Positions 37,204 to 56,540 of a stretch of 64,000 nt of DNA are shown in pieces. The notes under the pieces were generated by a model that made no database searches, had not been told where the DNA came from, and was given only the letters and a program-made list of their open reading frames with translations. Positions within the stretch are counted from its first letter, which is position 1; every line of letters starts with the position of its first letter. The position numbers and the translations under genes were made by a program. The DNA lies in NCBI RefSeq assembly GCF_000224145.3, contig NW_004190392.2, forward strand, positions 1 to 64,000. Direction: 5' to 3'. This DNA comes from Ciona intestinalis (Eukaryota; Chordata; Ascidiacea; Phlebobranchia; Cionidae).

Positions 37204-38885
37204 GTTATTCGTATGTTGTACCAACGTCAAAAAGCACCAAATTAAAGTCTTTTGCGAATAGATTTTGGCTGTTAAAATGAGAGTTATAAACAACAACATA
37301 CAATATTTTAATTGTAAATGCAATTTTATTGCTGGGCGTTTGACCTAAACATGGGCATATTTTAAAAGGCCAACATATTTGTTTGTGTTATGATACGGCA
37401 TACACACGCGGCAATACAATCATATCAGGAAGGTTTTAAGCGATCAAATACAGTAAAAATAGAACTATGATTCTTACCTGTAAAAATGCGAAACGTTGCT
37501 GAAATTAAATAAGTAAACTAAAGATTTCCCAATCGTAGACAGCCTGTTAATCACAAGATCCCAAAATCACAAGACATTGATCACGAGACAGAAAATGACA
37601 ACACCGTTGCGCAATACATATATAATAACCGTGCGGTGGTTCACCTGGTACTCAACTGTCTGGCTGTATTTTAAAGGTACGCCGCTTTTACGCAAAACTA
37701 TTCATTTTTACTGAAGCTAAGCGTAGAGTGACGATTTTTGAGTAAAGAGAATTTGTCTATGTATTATATCTGATAGTTCAACAAAAATCTCTTGCAATTT
37801 GGTTAGGATATTTAGCGAATTTTTCACTTCATCTTTAAAGAGGTAAAGAAGGCATTCAGGTTTAAGTAGCTTTGGCTAATTATATCTTATCATACAGCTG
37901 AATTCACATGTAAACAGATGTTATAACACTGCTCGCTGGAAAAATTGATTTGAATTGTTTAAAGAGGGAAAAAGGAAATCACGTTTATTAGTTGGTGGCT
38001 AACTATATCTTAACATACACTTGTAATTAGGTGTAGGCCTACACTGCTTGTCTGCAAAACTGGCTAGAACGATTCAATAACTCAAGGGTATTAAAACATG
38101 CAGTGCTTTAAGTTTAAACCACTTAAAATGTGCTTTTTCACAGCATAATACCTGTATTACACAGCCAGCTTTTAAACTGATACTCTTTCCTATGCATTTT
38201 ATCCATGTTTTAGCGACTGTCATTTTGCTGTTGATTTTCTTCTCTTCGTGGTTCATTCATTTGACCTTCGCAATCATATTCGAAAGGAAAATAAATATTG
38301 TGATAGTATATAGTTAAACACTTTCGCCCCTTTAGATTAAACATTTTTCTCAAAAAACTGTTTTCTTTATAATCTAGAAAACGTAGATATATATTTATTA
38401 CATCACAGAAAAACTTAAGTTCAGCAATCTCGTAACCAGGTCTCACAGTTTAACACTAAAACAGAATTTTTTACAAAAATAGTGGAAATAGAATTAAAAA
38501 ACATAAATAAACAAAAAAATGATTAGTTTTTACTCAAGGAGTTATTATGCCATTTAAAATAGGAATTAGGTTTGACAAAAAAATGTAATTAACAGAAAAA
38601 GTAACTTTTTGATGTTTACATAAAAGTTTTCAGGTTTAAAGGTATAAACAGTATTAAATAAGAATACAGTACCATAGTGAGTTTGAGGTAGCCAATTTGT
38701 GAGTTATTTTTGTAAGTTTTATAACGATTATTATATAAAATCCAGACCAGTTTTAACAAGTTTAACTATATTTTTAGTTTTTAATGATTATCATACAAAT
38801 TCCAGGCCAGTTTTATCCTGTTTATTTGGAAAATAAAATATTTCAGTTTTTGTTTGGTGTGATGTCACAAGGCATGGTTATGACA
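37204..38885. other. Intergenic region: 5' flank of the BIR-like gene and 3' flank of LCA5
   Basis: The part next to 37204 holds the non-coding first exon(s) of the BIR-like gene; its promoter should lie just above 37478. A minus-strand AATAAA at 38826-38821 probably ends the LCA5 transcript. A few open frames occur but none has splice context or composition suggesting a gene. No dispersed SINE copy was seen here. Confidence 0.5.
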
Positions 38886-41800
38886 TCATAATGTCAATTC
38901 TTCGATGTCATCATTACTCGGCGCCGCTTTTACAATTGGTGACGTGTAAATATTTCCAGCTCTCTGATTGGACGGTTTTGCATCGCCATTACCTGAAACA
39001 AAACACTGATTGGTTGAAAAAAATGAACTTTTTTTGGTTTGGTTTTATAATTCCTAGCTTTTAAAAAAGTTACTCAGCATAGGATATGCCCCTTATAGTG
39101 TTTTGTCTGCCATGAAGAAGGCAGAGTATTTCTTGATAAAAAAGTACCCTGTGATAAAAAATTACCTATCCATGCATCATGGTTTTCTAACCATGCCTCA
39201 GCAAAAGCCCCGTATACAACGGAAAGACATGTTATACACCTCTACCAATGGGCTTGCTAGAGGCTTTGCGCTGCTACTATTATGGTCGCATGCATCCTTA
39301 GGCAAGACACTTAACGTCAATTTCTCTGTCCCAGTGGTCACTGATGGGTTGTATAAATTTTCAGAGACACATTATAAAAAATCCAAAAAAAACAATCACC
39401 TAGAAAGTTACATTTTTTCAGTACATACTTTTCTTACCTTGCAGTGAAGCAGGCATGACATTTTTCTCCCATGGGTAACCAGAATGAACCGGTTTTGCTC
39501 GAGGTGTGGTCTTCAGTTGTGACGACTCTCGTACGAACGACTAAAATGAAAAATGGTACAGTGCTATTAATAGAAAGAGTTTATTTGTAGTTAATTTTTT
39601 AAGATTAAAATTGTTTAAATGTATAGGCTATACAAAGATTTTAAAAAGGCAAACAGAACTAACGTTAAAAAAAGATAAATAAAAAAAAAAAAAAAAAAGG
39701 CCCACAAAAATAATAAAAACTATAACAATGTAACTGCCCTAACCTGTTCTGGTTTTCGTTTTTGTTTAGCTTGTCCAGGAAATAAGTTTGCGAGCAAATC
39801 AGATTCTGGCTTCTTAGATTTCCCAGACACCAGATCCAACATTGGTTCGTCCGATTCGGAACCAGACGGTGAAGCTGGTTTCTTCTGGTGTGTTAAACTA
39901 CGTGCTGCTGGTTTAATATGGTGGTTAGAATGTTTTAGATGGTTTTATAAGTGTTTAAATGGTGTTTTTGATTTCTTTGCGTGTCTAATGGTGTTTTTTT
40001 ATTTTATTGTGTTGTAACTGTCATTTTTTGGTGTTTTACTGTTCTATTTTATACTTTTGATGGTATTTTTTTGGTGTTTAAATGTGCTTTATTGCATCAC
40101 AGTACCACTTTATCAGTTTTAATGTACTTTGCTTTTAGACAGAAGCACATTTAAAAACAAAAATTTCACATTTTATATGTTTACATAATAAAAACATAGA
40201 TATCTTACGTTTCCTCTTGGGTGGTGCGATCGTTGGAGCATAACCACCGAAGGTCAACTCAGGGTCAAGCTTTTTGTTTTGTTCTAAAGTTGAAGGAATT
40301 CCGAGGTGCAAATTCTCAACCTTGGATTTAAACATATGGTTTATAATTATAGGTTGTTTTATTCTATTTTAATATAGACTTCTGGAAAAATTGACACCAA
40401 CTTGGAAATAAGATTTATTTGATAATTTTCCTAAACTTGTAAAAAAATACTGCAAATCTGACCCTGATCTGGTGCTCACAGAGTTAAATAATTCTTGTGT
40501 AAAGAATTACAGTAAGGATAAGATAACAATTGTACAACTGTATAGCGCCAGCAGTATAGATCATTACTATTTTTCTCAACTTAAGTTATCATTATGTTAT
40601 GTATCTTTCTACTACACCTAAATTGGGGGTAATGGACCATCATTCCACAATGACGCACTAGAGACCTGGCTCTGGCAGAATAAAACAACCTAAACTAAGA
40701 CTAAATCTAAAGCTACATAATACATATCTATTAGCTAGCCTATCCGATCTGTAACTGCCTGTAAAATACCTCTTTTGGAAACCTGTACAATTTCTTTCCC
40801 TTCCTAGGAGATTCTAAACTGCCCTGTATATCGTCATACTGGTATTCTGATGGTAGTAATAATGGTGTGTCCTTACATGGACTATCTCGGATATAAACTG
40901 GTATTTTGCTTCGTAATGTATTGGGCGATGCCTAGAGATATAATGACGCAATATGGTGTATAAATTGTGATGATATAATTGTTAGTTTATTGTTGTTTTA
41001 ATGAAACCTAACTTTAAATACTACAGCTGATTATTTTTAGTACAGTGCCAGTCTAGCTCTTTTGATAATGAGCCAACTCTGGCTTATATCTCAGGTCCCC
41101 TAGTGGCTTGGTAAAAACCTCATCCATATAGAAACTTCATAAATAAAATTTAAATTGTGTTTTAAAAAACATTATACTAAGAATATCCTTAATTCACATG
41201 TTTTGCCTAACTAATCCATTCAAAAAAAAGTAAAAACTAAGAAAAGTCCTGTTTTTCTTACCTTTGGATTTCCTTGGTTACTGTTGTTGTTGCTAAGCAA
41301 CTGTCGTAATGAATCCTCGTTTTTCTTACCAGTAGGTGTTCCTATAGAGTCATTCTCTTCAACGTCTTTGATTTTAGCAAGAAGTGCTGCCTTCTTCTTT
41401 CTCTCTTCCTCCATCTGAGAGAATTGCGAGAAGAAGACATTAAATTTAGATAGGTTGTAAAAAGATACTTTTGATTTTGAAACATTTAAGTAATAGGAGA
41501 TACTACTCTATGAGGGTGAGGTCTTCAGTGAAGTACAACTGAGACCTGGGATATAGACTTATTGGTCCCAGTCTATTCTATGAGGGTAAGGTCTTCAGTG
41601 AAGCACACCTGAGACCTGGGATGTAGGCTTATTGGTTCCAGTCTATTCTATGAGGGTGAGGTCTTCAGTGGGGCACACATGACTATGAGACCTGGGATGT
41701 AGGCTTATTGGTTCCGGTCTATTCTATTCTATCATTCCTACCTTTTTCTTTTCCATTTCCAGTTGTTTTTCTTTTCTCTTTATTTCCTGAGCAACACTAT

Positions 41801-44800
41801 TACCATCTAGGAAAAAAAACAGCATTTTAAAATATTAAATAATAAATAGAAAACAAGCAACTAACTTGGTAAAGTATGTCCGTTTTGAGTTTTGTTATCT
41901 TCCACTTGATTGGCTTGATTTTCCTGGAAAGAATGAATCTGATTGGATAGTGCTTACAATTTAAATTAAAAATAATAAAAAATACAACAAAAACATAAAA
42001 AGTAGAAAAAATACTGAACTTTATTTTTTAAATGTTAAATAAAAAATGTTTTAGAATATGGTAAAACGTTAAAACACAACAGTTTTAGAATTTTGGCGGA
42101 TTTAAAATGGGTGTTATTTTACTTACTTGCGCAGCACTGGGTGCAGTGTTCCCAACGTTACTTGATTCCGAGATGAAAGTATTACTAGGTGTGATCATAG
42201 GTGACTCAAAATTAGCAGTGAGAAACACTGACTTTCCACGATTTTCATCTGAAATATAAAGTTTATGCGATAAAAGTGAATAATTAAAAGTTGTTTTGTC
42301 CTTGAATGGTGGGGCAACGACAGTCGTTATACACAGGTGTTCTGGTTTATACACCTGGTGCCCCTTTCGAATTATATTTCAAAAAAAATGCCGGAAAATT
42401 TCATTCAAATTTATACTATTTTTGGTATAACCCTATTCTAGTTTATTCTGTAATAGCTTTAGTAAGACACACTTGAGAACACAGGTTTAAACGAAATTTA
42501 CAGCCAAGGACTTAGACAAAAATTGAGAAAAACTCAAAGTGCGAAAAATTCTACAGACATCCAATTTTTCTTAGCTAGGGCCTATATATAACTTTAAAAC
42601 AAGTATTCTGCTATCTACTGCCTGCCAAACTTAGGCACATATTAGATAATGCATTAAATGAAACAGCCATCTGCTGTTATGGTTTATTTATTATTAAATA
42701 TGCAGGCACAGTACTATGCATATTTTATGAACTAAACCCAAATTTTCATGCATGTATAAAGTATAGAAGAATGTATAATGCTTAATAAAACTAATCAAAT
42801 ATGTTTTCTTTCTGTAAAAAAACGGCAAAAACCCCAAATACTAAACTGTTTTAAATATGTTCTATTTTAAGAAAATGTTTTTAAGCAAGACCCTGATAAT
42901 TATGTTTTGCATCGAACATAAAAATATAATCGTTTCTATTTTTTTGTAGCAGAATCAAGCCTTGGACCCATATACACACTGTGACTGGGCTACAGAGTTT
43001 TACGATTTAATTTAACAATGTTACCTCAGGTTATATTAACTATTTTATTATAATATATATATATTAGTTAAAAAATTGACAAAAATATTTTTGTTTAAAT
43101 TTTTGTGGATAAAGGATTTTGTTAAAAAAAGTAAAATGTATATTTAAAAACCGAAGCGAAATCGATAACAATTGTCTTACCTTCTTTATCTCTCCAGTCA
43201 CTTTCTTTACTTGGTATTTTGACACCAGCCAAATCCTTAGAAATATCCTGAGTTATCGGTTGTTTAATATCCATTAGTGTCGGACTTTTTCCATCTGGAG
43301 ATCTCACTGTTTTTCGGAAGTCCGTCGCGTTGGTCATTGCTGTACTAACTGGGGGCCGAGATTGCACTGTTGGTGGGGTAGGGGTACGAGGCTTAGGGGG
43401 TGGGGCTGCTTTTTCTTCAGTAGGGACCAGGGGTAAGGGTGAGGGGTCATGTTTTTGGGGGGCTGGTTTATCCTGAATGCGCCGAGGGCTCAGAACGGCT
43501 ACTTTTCCGGAAATAAATGATTTTTCAGGACTTTGTTTAACACGTAAGGCGTAGATGTTGCTCACTTCAAGCGCTCTTTCTTTTTCCTGAATTATAAAAT
43601 AAAACTATTTTTAAAATATTCGAATACTTAAACCCATAGGGGTAAGGTTAGGAGTGCTTAGGGTGACATATCACCCCTACTTTTGAAACATAGATGACAT
43701 CATATGTTTAACACTACAGTTTTACACCTTTCAACGACTTTTACTTGTTATTATATGATTTAAAAAAGAGCAGAGCTAAAGTATACTGCATTCACCATAT
43801 TAATCAATGAGGTTCCCTATGTTTAACCAAGAACTGCATTTTAACGTCGCCCAAACTTGTTAAAAAATTCAAATAAAATGACGCCTATGATCACTTATAA
43901 CCTTCAGTATATATTATACTTTTAATTTATTTTGCATTATTTGGTATTCTTCATGTAGAACATCCAATCTGTCCTTAGTTTCCTTGTGTTTGCTTCTCTC
44001 ACTGTTGATCTGCCTCATATAACTACTGGTGGATAGTTCAATCTTTTTCTCCAATTCCTAGAAAATAATATTGTTAAAACAAAGTTCAATGTGTGTAACG
44101 TTTTATAAATATGTTGTAAAACTAGTAAAAGTCTTTGGTTTTAAGTGTAAATTTCACACAGTAATGTATTGGTTGTAAATTTCACACCATGTTTCATACA
44201 TTGTGTGGTTAAGTACGGGGTGTTGGGTGTAATTTCTACTCCATGTTTCATGCTACCTATGGTGTTATGTGCATATAAAACAAGTTTTACTGTTTACTTT
44301 AAAATTATTTAAAACCATTCAAAAATTTACACAAAAACCAAAAAATTCGGCAATTTTCTTAGCGAAACCCCTTTCCAAATACTGGTAAACACTTTCTAGG
44401 AGAAGAAACAAACAAACAGGCAGTTTAAGGAGCTACTTGAGGACAAAAGAAACCACGTGTTTTGTATCTATTCATTTCAAGTGGTCCATTACTTTGGAAA
44501 GCTAGCGAAGAAAAAATTTGAAAATTTTAAAGAGTATATATATTGTAAAGGCCTACTATGTGCAAAGTTTGGTTGTAAAGCTGATAAAATAATTTTTTTG
44601 AATTTAATTTTGAATAAAACTTTTAAAAATGCAATAAAACAAATTATGGTGGTTAGGGGTGACAATTTTTGAAACAGGGGTAACAACATCATATGCTTTG
44701 CACCTAAAACTTTTATCCTGCTGTTAAGTGTCTAGGCTAAACAATCAAAGCCAAAGAAAAAAACTAAATGCATTTATTCTAAAGTCTAAACAATATGAAT

Positions 44801-47448
44801 AATTTTTATTAATTTAAACAGAAATATAATATGTTCACTGCATATATAGTACTGTAAGAACACTGGGTTTGAACTGGAAATCCATGAATAAATGATGGAG
44901 GTATTGTTGTGTAAGCAACCATAGATAATGCTATGTTACTCTACTGTGATTGGGTTTGTATTGTGACATTATAACAGCTACTGTAAGCTAACAATGCCTT
45001 GAAAAATGACCTACTAAAACAGTTTCAATCAAAATTTCAAAGAAAAACATGATAAATTAAAAAATTAGAAAAAAAATCCCCACAAAAAATGTACCAAAAT
45101 CTTTAAAAAATGTACCACAAATGTTACAAATACCAAATATTCTTTAACTTTTACAACAACTAATACAAAAAAGTCTTTCCGCCTGGCGTTTGGTACAAAT
45201 ACCAGCTGTTATTTTAAAGTTTCCATGATAACAGCACACAAAAATCACAGTAAGACAGGAGCATAATAGAACACCAGACAGTTTCTTGGCACAAAGAACA
45301 GTTTACACTGCTTGACAAAACATATTTTGCAGGCAGGGTCAGACCTGTCTCATTTCAAGCACAAAATTAAACTGACAAAGTTATAACAGATGGCTAATAC
45401 AGTCTGAGGTTACATTGAATATTGATTTAAAGTGATAAATCACTCAAAAGCGTTTGCAACACCCCTTTTTGTTATGTTTAGGCCAAATTTATACATGTAT
45501 ACATACAAAGTTCCACACCTTATTTTTTCGTTCTGCTTCATAAAGTTTGTCCTCAGCGGAAGCCAGTTGCCTTGCTAACTCCGATCTTTCACCAAGTTTA
45601 CGATCGTATACCATCTTCTTTAATCTCTTTAATGTGTTCTCCATTTTTGTCATTTCATCGTTAGTGTCTCGTAGTTTACCCTCTGTGATGTCATACTTAG
45701 GGTATTTATTCAACATATTTAGTATGAAAAATTGCTCCAACCCTGTAGTCAGTAAAGGGTTGTCCAAATTGTCGACCATACTTAAAACACCAGACACACA
45801 TAGTGGATAATAGACTCAATTCAAATGAGTTTTCCAAGAAGTCTAAACAAACAAGACAATTAGCTGCCTACATGATATTAATTTTAATTATTACATCAAT
45901 TATTCAAAACATTTCCATTCTTACCCAGAACTCTTTCAGTGTCTTGACTTTTCCTCAGTCTAGCTTTTAACACACGTTGTTCTTCTGAATGTTGGCTTAT
46001 TAATCTTGGAAGGTCGTTTTCTGTATCTTCAAATCTATGTAATGCTTTTTCCTGTAAAATACAAGTTTTTCCCCTAAAATAAGCCTTGTTTTCTCTGTAA
46101 ATTCTGCAAGTTTTTCAGACCTTAAAACCATTAACAATCACTGTTTTGGAGCAATTGCGGTTAAGTGTCTTGTCTAAGGACACATAATATTGCAAAATTT
46201 GCAATCAAAGCAGGTAGCATCGGCAAGCATCGAACCCGGTACTGTTGGGTCACAATGCTGGTGCCCAAACCACTGAACCACAGTGCTGGACTTTTCTAGT
46301 TGAGATTAAAGAGTTAATCTTCAAATTACAGTCCTGTTACCTGTCTGTGTTGCAATGTTTTAAGTAGTTTATTTTCCTTGAGAACTTCATTAAGTCTAGA
46401 TTGCACTTCTCTTATTTCATTGCTTAGAACGTTTATACGATTGCGTCGCGCTGACATCATTCTTGCTGCTACTACATCCTAAAGAAAGGTAATGAGTTGA
46501 GGCTTATTATTACTAGTACAGTCTATTCTATGAAGGTAAGGTCTTCAGTGAGGCACACCTGAGACCTGGGATGTAGGTTTTTGTTTCCAAAACCTATTAT
46601 CTATACACTTGTCATACAAATACCTTTGTCCCTGATTTTCGTTTTGCATCTTTAGTAAAACTGTTTGACCTCCAGCCAAGTTTAACCCCCGCTTTCTGTG
46701 TTCTTCTTCTCGGCTCACTTTGTGCGGCTGTAAATATATGTTATGTTATGTTTAATACACAATTATTGGGTAGGCCTATCTAAAAATTCCAAACTTTGTT
46801 AAGTGTCTTGACCAATGACACATACACCAGAAATGATAATAGTGTCACTGCCAAGCCTAAAACCCATTTTTCGGGTTACCAGTGCAAAATACTTAGGGAG
46901 TAAATGTTGTTATTTTAACTTACATTTTTTCGCACTGGTTACTGTTGTAGAAGAATCATCTGTGATGCTTAATTTCTTGACATGTCTCCGCTGCTGGTGG
47001 CGTCTAAAACAACCATACAATATATAAAAACTGTATGAATAAGTATAATTGCTAACTTTGCCTCAAACTCAAAGGCGTTTTTGATTTGTATGCAAATTGT
47101 AACGAATACCTGCACAAAAAAATGAAGAAAATCCCCTTAAAATAAGCACCAACAAAGTTACATACATGGTAACTCCTAATATACTACTGACACGAAGTGT
47201 ATGAAACAGAAACACACAGGTAAAGATTGCCCTTGCTTCAGCAGAAAAGATAAAATAAGTTACATTTATTTAAATTTTCAACAAAAAGGGCAAAGTTCTT
47301 ACCGGTTGGCCTTTTTTATATCTTCATAACTAGACGTCCTTGAATCGTCTTCAAAATCTTCTGAATATGTGGAGTATGAATCTTCATTATCGGATGAGTA
47401 AACCTCGGACCGCTTCTTGCTTTTATATCCAGAGGAGTCGTAATCCAT
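38886..47448 (-). CDS. LCA5: Lebercilin (LCA5 family), complete
   Basis: Coiled-coil ciliary protein that works with intraflagellar transport at the ciliary base and axoneme; human LCA5 loss causes Leber congenital amaurosis. Seventeen exons: 47448-47303, 47003-46924, 46727-46624, 46478-46341, 46051-45925, 45682-45519, 44057-43920, 43586-43181, 42248-42127, 41923-41866, 41806-41742, 41414-41262, 40931-40770, 40320-40209, 39907-39744, 39540-39438, 38992-38886. They sum to 2,349 bases, 782 codons plus stop (human about 697). The acidic Ser/Tyr-rich N-terminus precedes the family coiled coil in exons 4-7 (RINVLSNEIREVQSRLNEVL, KALHRFEDTENDLP, LRKSQDTERVL, ERSELARQLASAEDKL). Exon 8 (406 bases) is a proline-rich linker. 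A basic coiled coil recurs in exons 11-12. The C-terminus has FGGYAPTIAPP and LLANLFPG, and ends in NDDIEELTL. Exon 15 has two possible acceptors three bases apart. LCA5 versus its paralogue LCA5L cannot be decided by eye. Confidence 0.92.
41507..41728. repeat. 70-bp tandem repeat, three units
   Basis: TGAGGGTGAGGTCTTCAGTG recurs at 41511, 41581 (one change) and 41651, with GAGACCTGGGATGTAGGCTT downstream in each. It sits in an LCA5 intron. Single copies of the same dispersed family occur near 46515-46580 and, inverted, 54195-54275; relatives (GGCCAGAGTTGGCCCATT) occur at about 6025-6075, 7130-7260 and 15730-15910. Confidence 0.85.
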
Positions 47449-48469
47449 TTTGTTTTGCGACAATCGTCACAACGATAAAGATGGCATCAGATTAATAGAA
47501 GTTTCCAGAAAGTATGGTTTAATTCTTGCAAAAGCGGATAATTTCGTTAAAGTACCGTACTTAAAGTTTGAACAATGTTACAAAAAGTTTAAGAAATTGA
47601 ATGTCTGAAAAAGCATATAAAATGAAACTGTAACATTTTAAATATAATAACGTAACTTTTAGTGATAAACGCGACATATTCTATATGCCAGTAAAGTATA
47701 TCAACCATAATATTGAAAAACTATACGAAACACGGTTTTCAATCCAGTGCAAAAACTTTCTATTTAATAGCACGCGCTATAAAATGCTTTAGTCTATATG
47801 TACAAGCTATAGCAGAATACAGAATCTTTATCTAGATCTGAATTTGGGTTGTAATTCGAAAATGCACGGTTGTTTACAGCTTTTACGAACGTATACCTAT
47901 TTCAAAGAGTAAACTCAAAAACTAAATTCCGCACACTTTGTTGCCAAGGCAAGATAACACTACAGCTTGTGATGTCATAATACCGACAAAACCTTATTTC
48001 AAGCGGTTCAACTTATTTTGATACTTTTTCGCAGCAATTTGGGGAGTATTTACCTCGCTATAACGAGTGGCCTCTCTCATCTGTGACAAAACTACATTCT
48101 TTTAGCCATTTTATAGGTATTTGAATATAAAACGAAGTTTTTGTGACTTGCACTATGGCGACTGTTAGGCAAAATAGTATTTTATATTCTAAAATCCACA
48201 TTTAAAACTAAAGAACAATTTTGATACAGCCAAATTTGACAACTCATGAATCACTATGTTGAAGCAATTACTGCTAGTAAGTCCAAAAGACAGTGACAAT
48301 GGTAGGATTAACTTGCTTTGAACCTTGAAAAATATAAACAAACAGTCAAAACATGTGTAATTGCACTTTTTATTGAACCAATTCTTCTACAAATCCAACC
48401 GCAAACATTTCTTCACCAGATAAAACACAAACACACTACCGAGACCAAAACAGGATAGTTATCCCACAA
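47449..48469. other. Intergenic region: LCA5 promoter side and YARS1 3' UTR
   Basis: About 1 kb. The left half is the LCA5 5' flank with the X-box-like site. The right end is the YARS1 3' UTR, with a minus-strand AATAAA at 48374-48369, about 100 bases after the stop. No other gene is seen. Confidence 0.55.
47940..47953 (+). promoter_or_regulatory. X-box-like (RFX) palindrome upstream of LCA5
   Basis: GTTGCCAAGGCAAG differs at two positions from the palindromic X-box GTTGCCATGGCAAC. It lies about 490 bases upstream of the LCA5 start codon, a usual distance for RFX control of ciliary genes. No binding data are available here. Confidence 0.45.
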
Positions 48470-54526
<6,057 letters not shown>

Positions 54527-55376
54527 TACCTTCTACAGAATACATTTATGGTGAAACTACAACACAGTGCTTACTAACAAGTAAAAGCTAAATTAATCTA
54601 AGAATTCTTGGCCACATTTTGGCTCACATCAATAACTTGTATTGACATTTATTTAACCCAATAGTTTGGCCATTTAAATATATAAAGCAATAAAGCATAT
54701 ATATATATATATATGTGTATTATAAAGTATAGGTATCAATTTATCATACATATATTAGCTGATTTATAAAAAGTCAAATGTAATTTTAAAAAATGTAAAA
54801 ACATTAAAAAAAAGAATTTGCTTTACAACAAATAAAAAAAACTGTAAAACATTTCCAAAATTTTAAACGTTAATGGTTTTGAAAATACTTGAAACGTAAA
54901 AAGAGTTACAAAAAGTAATAAAATAATATATTTTTAAAACTTTTTTAAACGTTAAACCCATTTGTATAAAATGAATTAAAATAGATTTTCGGGCAGTACC
55001 TATTAATTATGAAAGTACCATTGCAGAATAAAAAAATGATAAAAACAAACAGTGGTAGCAGATAAAATTTAACAGAAAAATAAAAATAATGAACTATAAC
55101 TAAAACAACAGTAAAATAATTAATACTAACAATATTAGCCAGTAATCCGAATATGAGACATACAGTCTTTTTATTCTGTAGAATATATATGGTCCTAATC
55201 AGGTGTGTATTTAGGGGGGCAGGGGGTATTAAAGCATACAATAAGTAATAACCATGCTAAATAGGCCTCGCATCTGGTTTTCACCCTTAAAAAAAAGTTG
55301 TAAAATACAGTTAAAAATACATCCATTTGTAAACTCCTGGATACACATGGTCAAAATCTACTCAAATTGCAACAAT
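54527..55376. other. Intergenic region between YARS1 and OSCP1 (both minus)
   Basis: About 850 bases of very AT-rich sequence with a short TA run near 54697-54714. It holds the YARS1 5' flank (an acceptor-like ctgtag precedes its ATG) and the OSCP1 3' flank. No gene or dispersed SINE recognised. Confidence 0.5.
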
Positions 55377-56483
55377 TTAAAACGAATCCATAAGCGACAA
55401 CAGGTCTTCTCCTGCGCTAGTTTTACTTGACGCCGAAGTAATTGTCATCTCGTCAACTATTTGTGACAACTCCTCTCTGCCTGTTCTTTCCGCTTTAATG
55501 GCAATAACATTATGCGTTGGGGTAGAATTACTTGATTTTGGGGTAACTGGAACAGTTTCGGCATTCGTAAAAAGCTGCAACTTGAAGTCGTTAGAAGTTG
55601 TGGGCTTATCAGAGCCTAGTAGTTGAGCTAGTAGTCCTAGTTCAGCTTTGGCTCTTTTATGGCTTTCTTTCATTGAGCTGGAGGCACTACTGTCAGTAGC
55701 AATCATATAATCAGCATTTCCGCAGTTTAGATACACATTGGTGCCAAGCAAAGTGGATCTTTTACCACCTATATCATTAGAAAGCCCAAAAATCGGGACG
55801 TTCGGCGTAAATTTTGTTTCCGAGTTGAAATTGACCACTTCTCTTTTTTTTCCTCTGAAAAGTTGAATAGTGCCTGGAACATCACTGCCTTTAGAGACTT
55901 CTCCAGATTTTTTGATCACAAATCGACCATCTTCGTTTTGTACTTTACCAGTAAGATATATTGAAACTTTGTTGTTAATATCTTGTAAAAATGCCAACAA
56001 GCATTGGCGAATCTGTATATACTCAAACGTAGAAAGAGACCCATATGCTTTTACCAAGCCATTATAAACATAATGTACTTTGCTCAAAATAGCTGAATTT
56101 CCTTCTATAAACTTTAACACAGAATCCAGATGATTTAGTGTCACATGTAATAGACTATATGGGTCTGGAACTTGAGTGACTTGGTATTTAACAGCCATAA
56201 CCATCAAGTCATATAGTTTTTCCATGCTCTCAGAATTTACTCTCATGATTGATGAATGCACTAATTTACTAAACATGTTTCTCATTGCTTGTTTACTGTA
56301 TAAATCTTGAGGTTTCATCATTTCTTTAAAGAGTTGGGGGTTAAACATAGTCGAAACAATTTCTTCTATAACTTGCGTAGACCGATCTTCTGCGATGTTT
56401 TGAGCTTTTAACCGCTGGTCAAGAACATAGAGCATTTCCCCGCCAAGATTATAGAACAGAATTGGTAATGCTTTTGAAGCCAT
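55377..56483 (-). CDS. OSCP1: Organic solute carrier partner 1 (OSCP1), intronless coding region
   Basis: One open frame of 368 codons. The N-terminus (ALPILFYNLGGEMLYVLDQR, LKAQNI) is the family's most conserved block, followed by STMFNPQLFKEMMKPQ-LYSK, SMEKLYDLMVMAVKYQV, VSIYLTGKVQNEDGRFV, VPGTIQLFRG and a C-terminus with EELSQIVDEM and DLLSLMDSF, all at OSCP1 positions; full length against about 380 in human. Family members are linked to cilia and male germ cells and were first reported to modulate organic solute transport; the biochemical activity is unsettled. Unlike its multi-exon neighbours, this coding region has no intron, which suggests a retrocopy or intron loss. The start is fixed by the conserved MASKALPILF. 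Confidence 0.95.
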   Translation of the reverse strand: MASKALPILFYNLGGEMLYVLDQRLKAQNIAEDRSTQVIEEIVSTMFNPQLFKEMMKPQDLYSKQAMRNMFSKLVHSSIMRVNSESMEKLYDLMVMAVKYQVTQVPDPYSLLHVTLNHLDSVLKFIEGNSAILSKVHYVYNGLVKAYGSLSTFEYIQIRQCLLAFLQDINNKVSIYLTGKVQNEDGRFVIKKSGEVSKGSDVPGTIQLFRGKKREVVNFNSETKFTPNVPIFGLSNDIGGKRSTLLGTNVYLNCGNADYMIATDSSASSSMKESHKRAKAELGLLAQLLGSDKPTTSNDFKLQLFTNAETVPVTPKSSNSTPTHNVIAIKAERTGREELSQIVDEMTITSASSKTSAGEDLLSLMDSF

Positions 56484-56540
56484 GGTCTAATTACTGTCAA
56501 AAATAAGTAAAAATACAACCTACACCATAAGATATACCTG
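56484..56540 (-). promoter_or_regulatory. Splice acceptor and possible 44-base intron just upstream of OSCP1
   Basis: A strong acceptor (tttttgacag, AG at 56495-56494) lies 10 bases before the ATG. A GTATAT donor-like site at 56537 would make a 44-base intron, near the practical lower limit. A spliced-leader acceptor is an alternative reading. Confidence 0.4.

Noticed and set aside
38210..38446. 78-codon minus-strand frame between LCA5 and the BIR-like gene
   Set aside because: AT-rich, no splice signals or family resemblance; it lies in the LCA5 3' flank.
43122..43565. Proline-rich 147-codon frame as a separate gene
   Set aside because: It is LCA5 exon 8 (43586-43181) with run-through into the intron; phases join it to the flanking LCA5 exons.
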